Below are positions 61,138-64,000 of a DNA stretch of 64,000 nucleotides, one piece after another; position 1 is the first letter of the stretch, and each line of letters starts with the position of its first letter. The DNA comes from Atrichornis clamosus (Eukaryota > Chordata > Aves > Passeriformes > Menuridae). Where the stretch lies: NCBI GenBank assembly GCA_013400975.1, contig WBMZ01005376.1, positions 1-64,000 on the forward strand, in the 5' to 3' direction. Under the pieces are notes generated by a model. It was given only the letters and a program-made list of their open reading frames with translations. It was not told the DNA's origin and did not search any database. The position numbers and the translations under genes were made by a program.

Positions 61138-64000
61138 TATTGATATATTTTGCATTCTGCAGTGGCCTAATTATCATTCTCTCAGCAGCATGATCCATTT
61201 TCTCCTGTGTGACATTATTCTGGTGCTTTAGTTGAATCCCCCAGGCCTACAGGTAATTAATAACAAATTATTTGGCAGAAGCCCAACTTCTGCAATTAAA
61301 ACGTAAAATGTCTCAATTATTCTGTATTGAAAAACACACAGTCAAAACACTTTTGAGCAAAAAACATGTACCATTCCCCTCAAAAATCTTTGTAAAATAT
61401 TTACCCTAATGTCCAGAGGCACATGGAAAGTTTCCACTAAATCTTCAATAAGGAAGATTTCCTCCTGAGATTAAAAGGGGAGGCAAATAAACTTCAGAGG
61501 AGGAGAAAATCCCACCATAGCAGCTGTGGCAGCCACTGCAGGAACCTGGCCTGATCCACAGCCTACCCAACTCCTTGACCTCGTTGGGAACACGCAGTGC
61601 CTGATCTAACCCATATGGGAATGAACTTGCATGCGTCGCTGCCGCGCCCTACAGAGCTACCCAGCCTCACTTGAGTTTAAGACCAAGTAACACAGACGAT
61701 ACTTGTTCTTCTTGTGTTGCTGCTACCTGTAATTTACAAGGGAACTGCAGAACTAAGTAGCAAGGTGTTATTTGTGCTGATCTGGTCAGACCTGCTCTCC
61801 CACCCACCCAGGATCCCCACAGTCCCTGCCTGCAGCCGGAGCCCTGGCCACTGCCTGGCCCGTGCCCCAGGAGCAGGGTCAGTGCAGCCTGGGCACCGTG
61901 CACTCTGCTTGCTGTCCCCTGTGCAGAGCAGCTGGGGAAGGAAGGGGCCTTGGAAGGGCCCCTGACCCAGCCCCTGCTCCAGCAGAGCTGTCCGGAGCTG
62001 ACTGCCCAGCACAGCAAGCACTGGGCATCCTTGTGGCACAGTCAAGTGAGAGTATAAGCCTTTACTGGATGTTCACTTCCCTGTTTTGGGTTACTCTCTG
62101 GCAACCAGAGGAATCAAAGGTAAAATTTTGCATCTGGTTGGCTTTGTGGTAAAGATTTTATGGCAAGAATTAACATTTTCTGATTGTGGCATGCTGGCAT
62201 ATTTTTAACAAACATAGAGGCTGGGAACTTTAGAGTTTCAAGGTAAAGTGTCACTGTTCTCTGTAATGTGCAAACAGGGGAGTGATGGTTTTCAGGTACA
62301 ACTCTCTCTCTAGCCACAGATGAGCTGGAAATCCTTGTTTCATTTTTTGCATAGAGACTACAAACATAAAATCTTTGTATTCCTTATACACACTTCCCTA
62401 TTTTATCACTGCTGTACGCATTTAAATGTAAGTCCGCAGCATAACATTTGCACTCTCTGGAATATACAATTTCTTCCCCTCTAAAGTGTCAGATAATTCC
62501 TCAGTCTCAGGAGTATGGACATATCACACAGCCCTGGACTTTTCAGCTTGATAAAAGTAATCTCTACGCTTATCCAAATGTTTCAGAGCTCTGTCAGCAA
62601 ACAAAGAGTAAATCTTCACAGCCCCCATCGTCTAGCCCCAAGGCATTAAGGAAAGCTGCATCTGTACCTAAAGTGGCAGAACATTTACAGAGCTTTCCCT
62701 GGATTCCCTCCAGCCCTTTGCAAACTTCCACTTGAAACACTGTCCCTGTGGCTGGGACCAAGGAGCAGGTAACAGCTCGGGGGACACCCGCACCCTCCAG
62801 CCCGCAGGAGGAGGAGATGTTCCATCCTGCTGTGTCTGCCCCCAGGCCTGTGACACACCACTCATGCAGGAGGGTTGCGCAGAGCAGTCCAAAACCCTAA
62901 ACTGTCAGGAAGTTGCATCGCTGGCTCATCCGTGGCACCCAGGTGAGACCAAGCAGTGGCAGGAGGTGCCAGAGCGAGGGTACATGAACGGTGGTACACA
63001 GGGTCTACCTCGTGTTTGTGTGTTTGCTCCTGTCCCTGCCTTACCCTCGTTAGTGTCTCGTTAGGCACAGTTGGCAGCTGCCTGTCAGCAGACTGCTCAT
63101 ATGGCACATTCCTGAACATCTTCCAACGCCATTCCCAAGCATCTGCAAGAGCTTCTGCACCATATTCACGGCTGTTGCTGTATCGCCCCAGGTGGGCTGC
63201 TCAGGGCCTTTCTGAAGGTGTTTGGAGACAAAGTATATTCACAGAAACATCTACATCTCATTTTTACTGTTTCTCTCCTCTTTTTGTCTGATGCCAAAGA
63301 GGAAAGAATGCAAAGATTGAAATATAGAAGTTACATTTATAATATCAAGGCATGTTCATGTAGCCATTTGGTCAAGCCTGTGATCTGCTGCTGGTCAAAA
63401 TGCAATATTATGTGTGTTTGTAAAGCAGCATCAGACACAGAGATAACATATGACCAATGTAGAGAAGCACTAAGAGAATTATGAGGGTTAAAGAAACATA
63501 ATGGTTAAAACTACTTTCCAGTTTAGTGGCTGGAGATGTTATTTACATCTCTGGAAGGAAAATTTTTATTTATCATCTCAGACATCTTGAAATGATCAGT
63601 TTATGATGCAGAACTCCAGAATGGTAAGTAATTACATGTAATATGTTAATCTGGATGAGGAATTTTGCAGTACCCATAATCCAGGAGAGTGATAGAATGG
63701 TAAATATCAGATAAGTAACATCTGACAGGGAAGCTTGCTCCTGGAATCTGACGAAGCCAGTGGTGATCCATCTCCTATGTATTTTGGAAACAATAATAGA
63801 AAAGCTTTAACTTTTCCAGATTCTTGTAATGAAATCTTGCACTACAAAAATCCTTCCTGCAGCACACCCTGCATTAATGAAAATCATATTTGTCAGTGTT
63901 TTGGAATGGGAATTAGCACTACAGTGACAAGAAGAAAAGCATTTGAATATGCAAAAACACCATATTTGAAAAAAACACCAAAAAAAAGAGCAATCTTCAG
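61138..64000. other. Intergenic DNA to the window edge, no gene recognised
   Basis: AT-rich with GC-richer patches at about 61500-62040 and 62720-63100. ORFs of up to 116 codons in these patches lie on both strands without motifs. No EMC2 exon, which would be expected on the minus strand from human gene order, was recognised. Confidence 0.5.

Noticed and set aside
61138..64000. Search for EMC2 exons on the minus strand at the right edge
   Set aside because: No translated segment resembled the TPR protein EMC2; short exons could still be missed by eye.
1..64000. CRISPR arrays, bacterial operons, rRNA genes, intact tRNA genes or an intact endogenous retrovirus
   Set aside because: None seen: no direct-repeat/spacer array, no gag/pol/env-like frame, no canonical tRNA, and overall structure is that of vertebrate intergenic DNA.

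Overview
The window looks like a piece of a bird nuclear genome. It holds one recognisable protein-coding gene, TMEM74, at its extreme left end, and about 60 kb of gene-poor DNA downstream of it. The bird call rests on the repeats. Several insertions carry the avian/reptile CR1 LINE 3' end, some with the typical ATTCTATGA-type tail. There are also much older CR1 layers of the kind shared with turtles and crocodilians, and one foldback element whose sequence I associate from memory with neoavian genomes. Gene density is very low and introns are spliceosomal; nothing bacterial or viral in layout is present.

Layout. Positions 1-430 are a CpG island with a Zif268/EGR1-type site, a TG/CTGT-rich tract and two good splice donors. 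This is read as the promoter and 5' UTR exon of TMEM74. A strong pyrimidine-rich splice acceptor ends at 1155. The second exon carries three short upstream ORFs and the entire intronless TMEM74 coding region (1362-2318), with a plausible poly(A) signal at 2537 and a speculative distal one at 6531. From there to 64000 no exon could be recognised. In human, the neighbour downstream of TMEM74 is EMC2, transcribed convergently. No EMC2 exon was recognised here, so the window probably lies inside the TMEM74-EMC2 intergenic interval.

The intergenic part contains eight CR1 fragments of at least two age classes (9.4, 9.75, 14.8, 26.0, 27.9, 33.3, 36.2 and 60.8 kb). It also has a 0.9 kb foldback element with roughly 200 bp inverted arms and an internal 45-bp-period tandem repeat (37.9-38.8 kb). 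A decayed tRNA-derived SINE-like relic lies at 47.4-47.6 kb beside a long polypurine tract. A short L1-type ORF2 C-terminal fragment lies at 56.6 kb, which is unusual because L1 is rare in birds. An orphan CpG island sits at 46.15-46.64 kb, far from any gene seen, and may be a distal promoter or enhancer. Two unusually perfect palindromes are present at 13.49 and 28.75 kb.

There is no operon-like or multi-gene system here. The functional unit is TMEM74, a two-pass lysosome/autophagosome membrane protein expressed in brain in mammals, with its UTR control elements. The rest is a repeat-bearing desert that may hold distal regulatory DNA. Repeat family assignments come from reading by eye against remembered consensus sequences, so boundaries are approximate to tens of bases.
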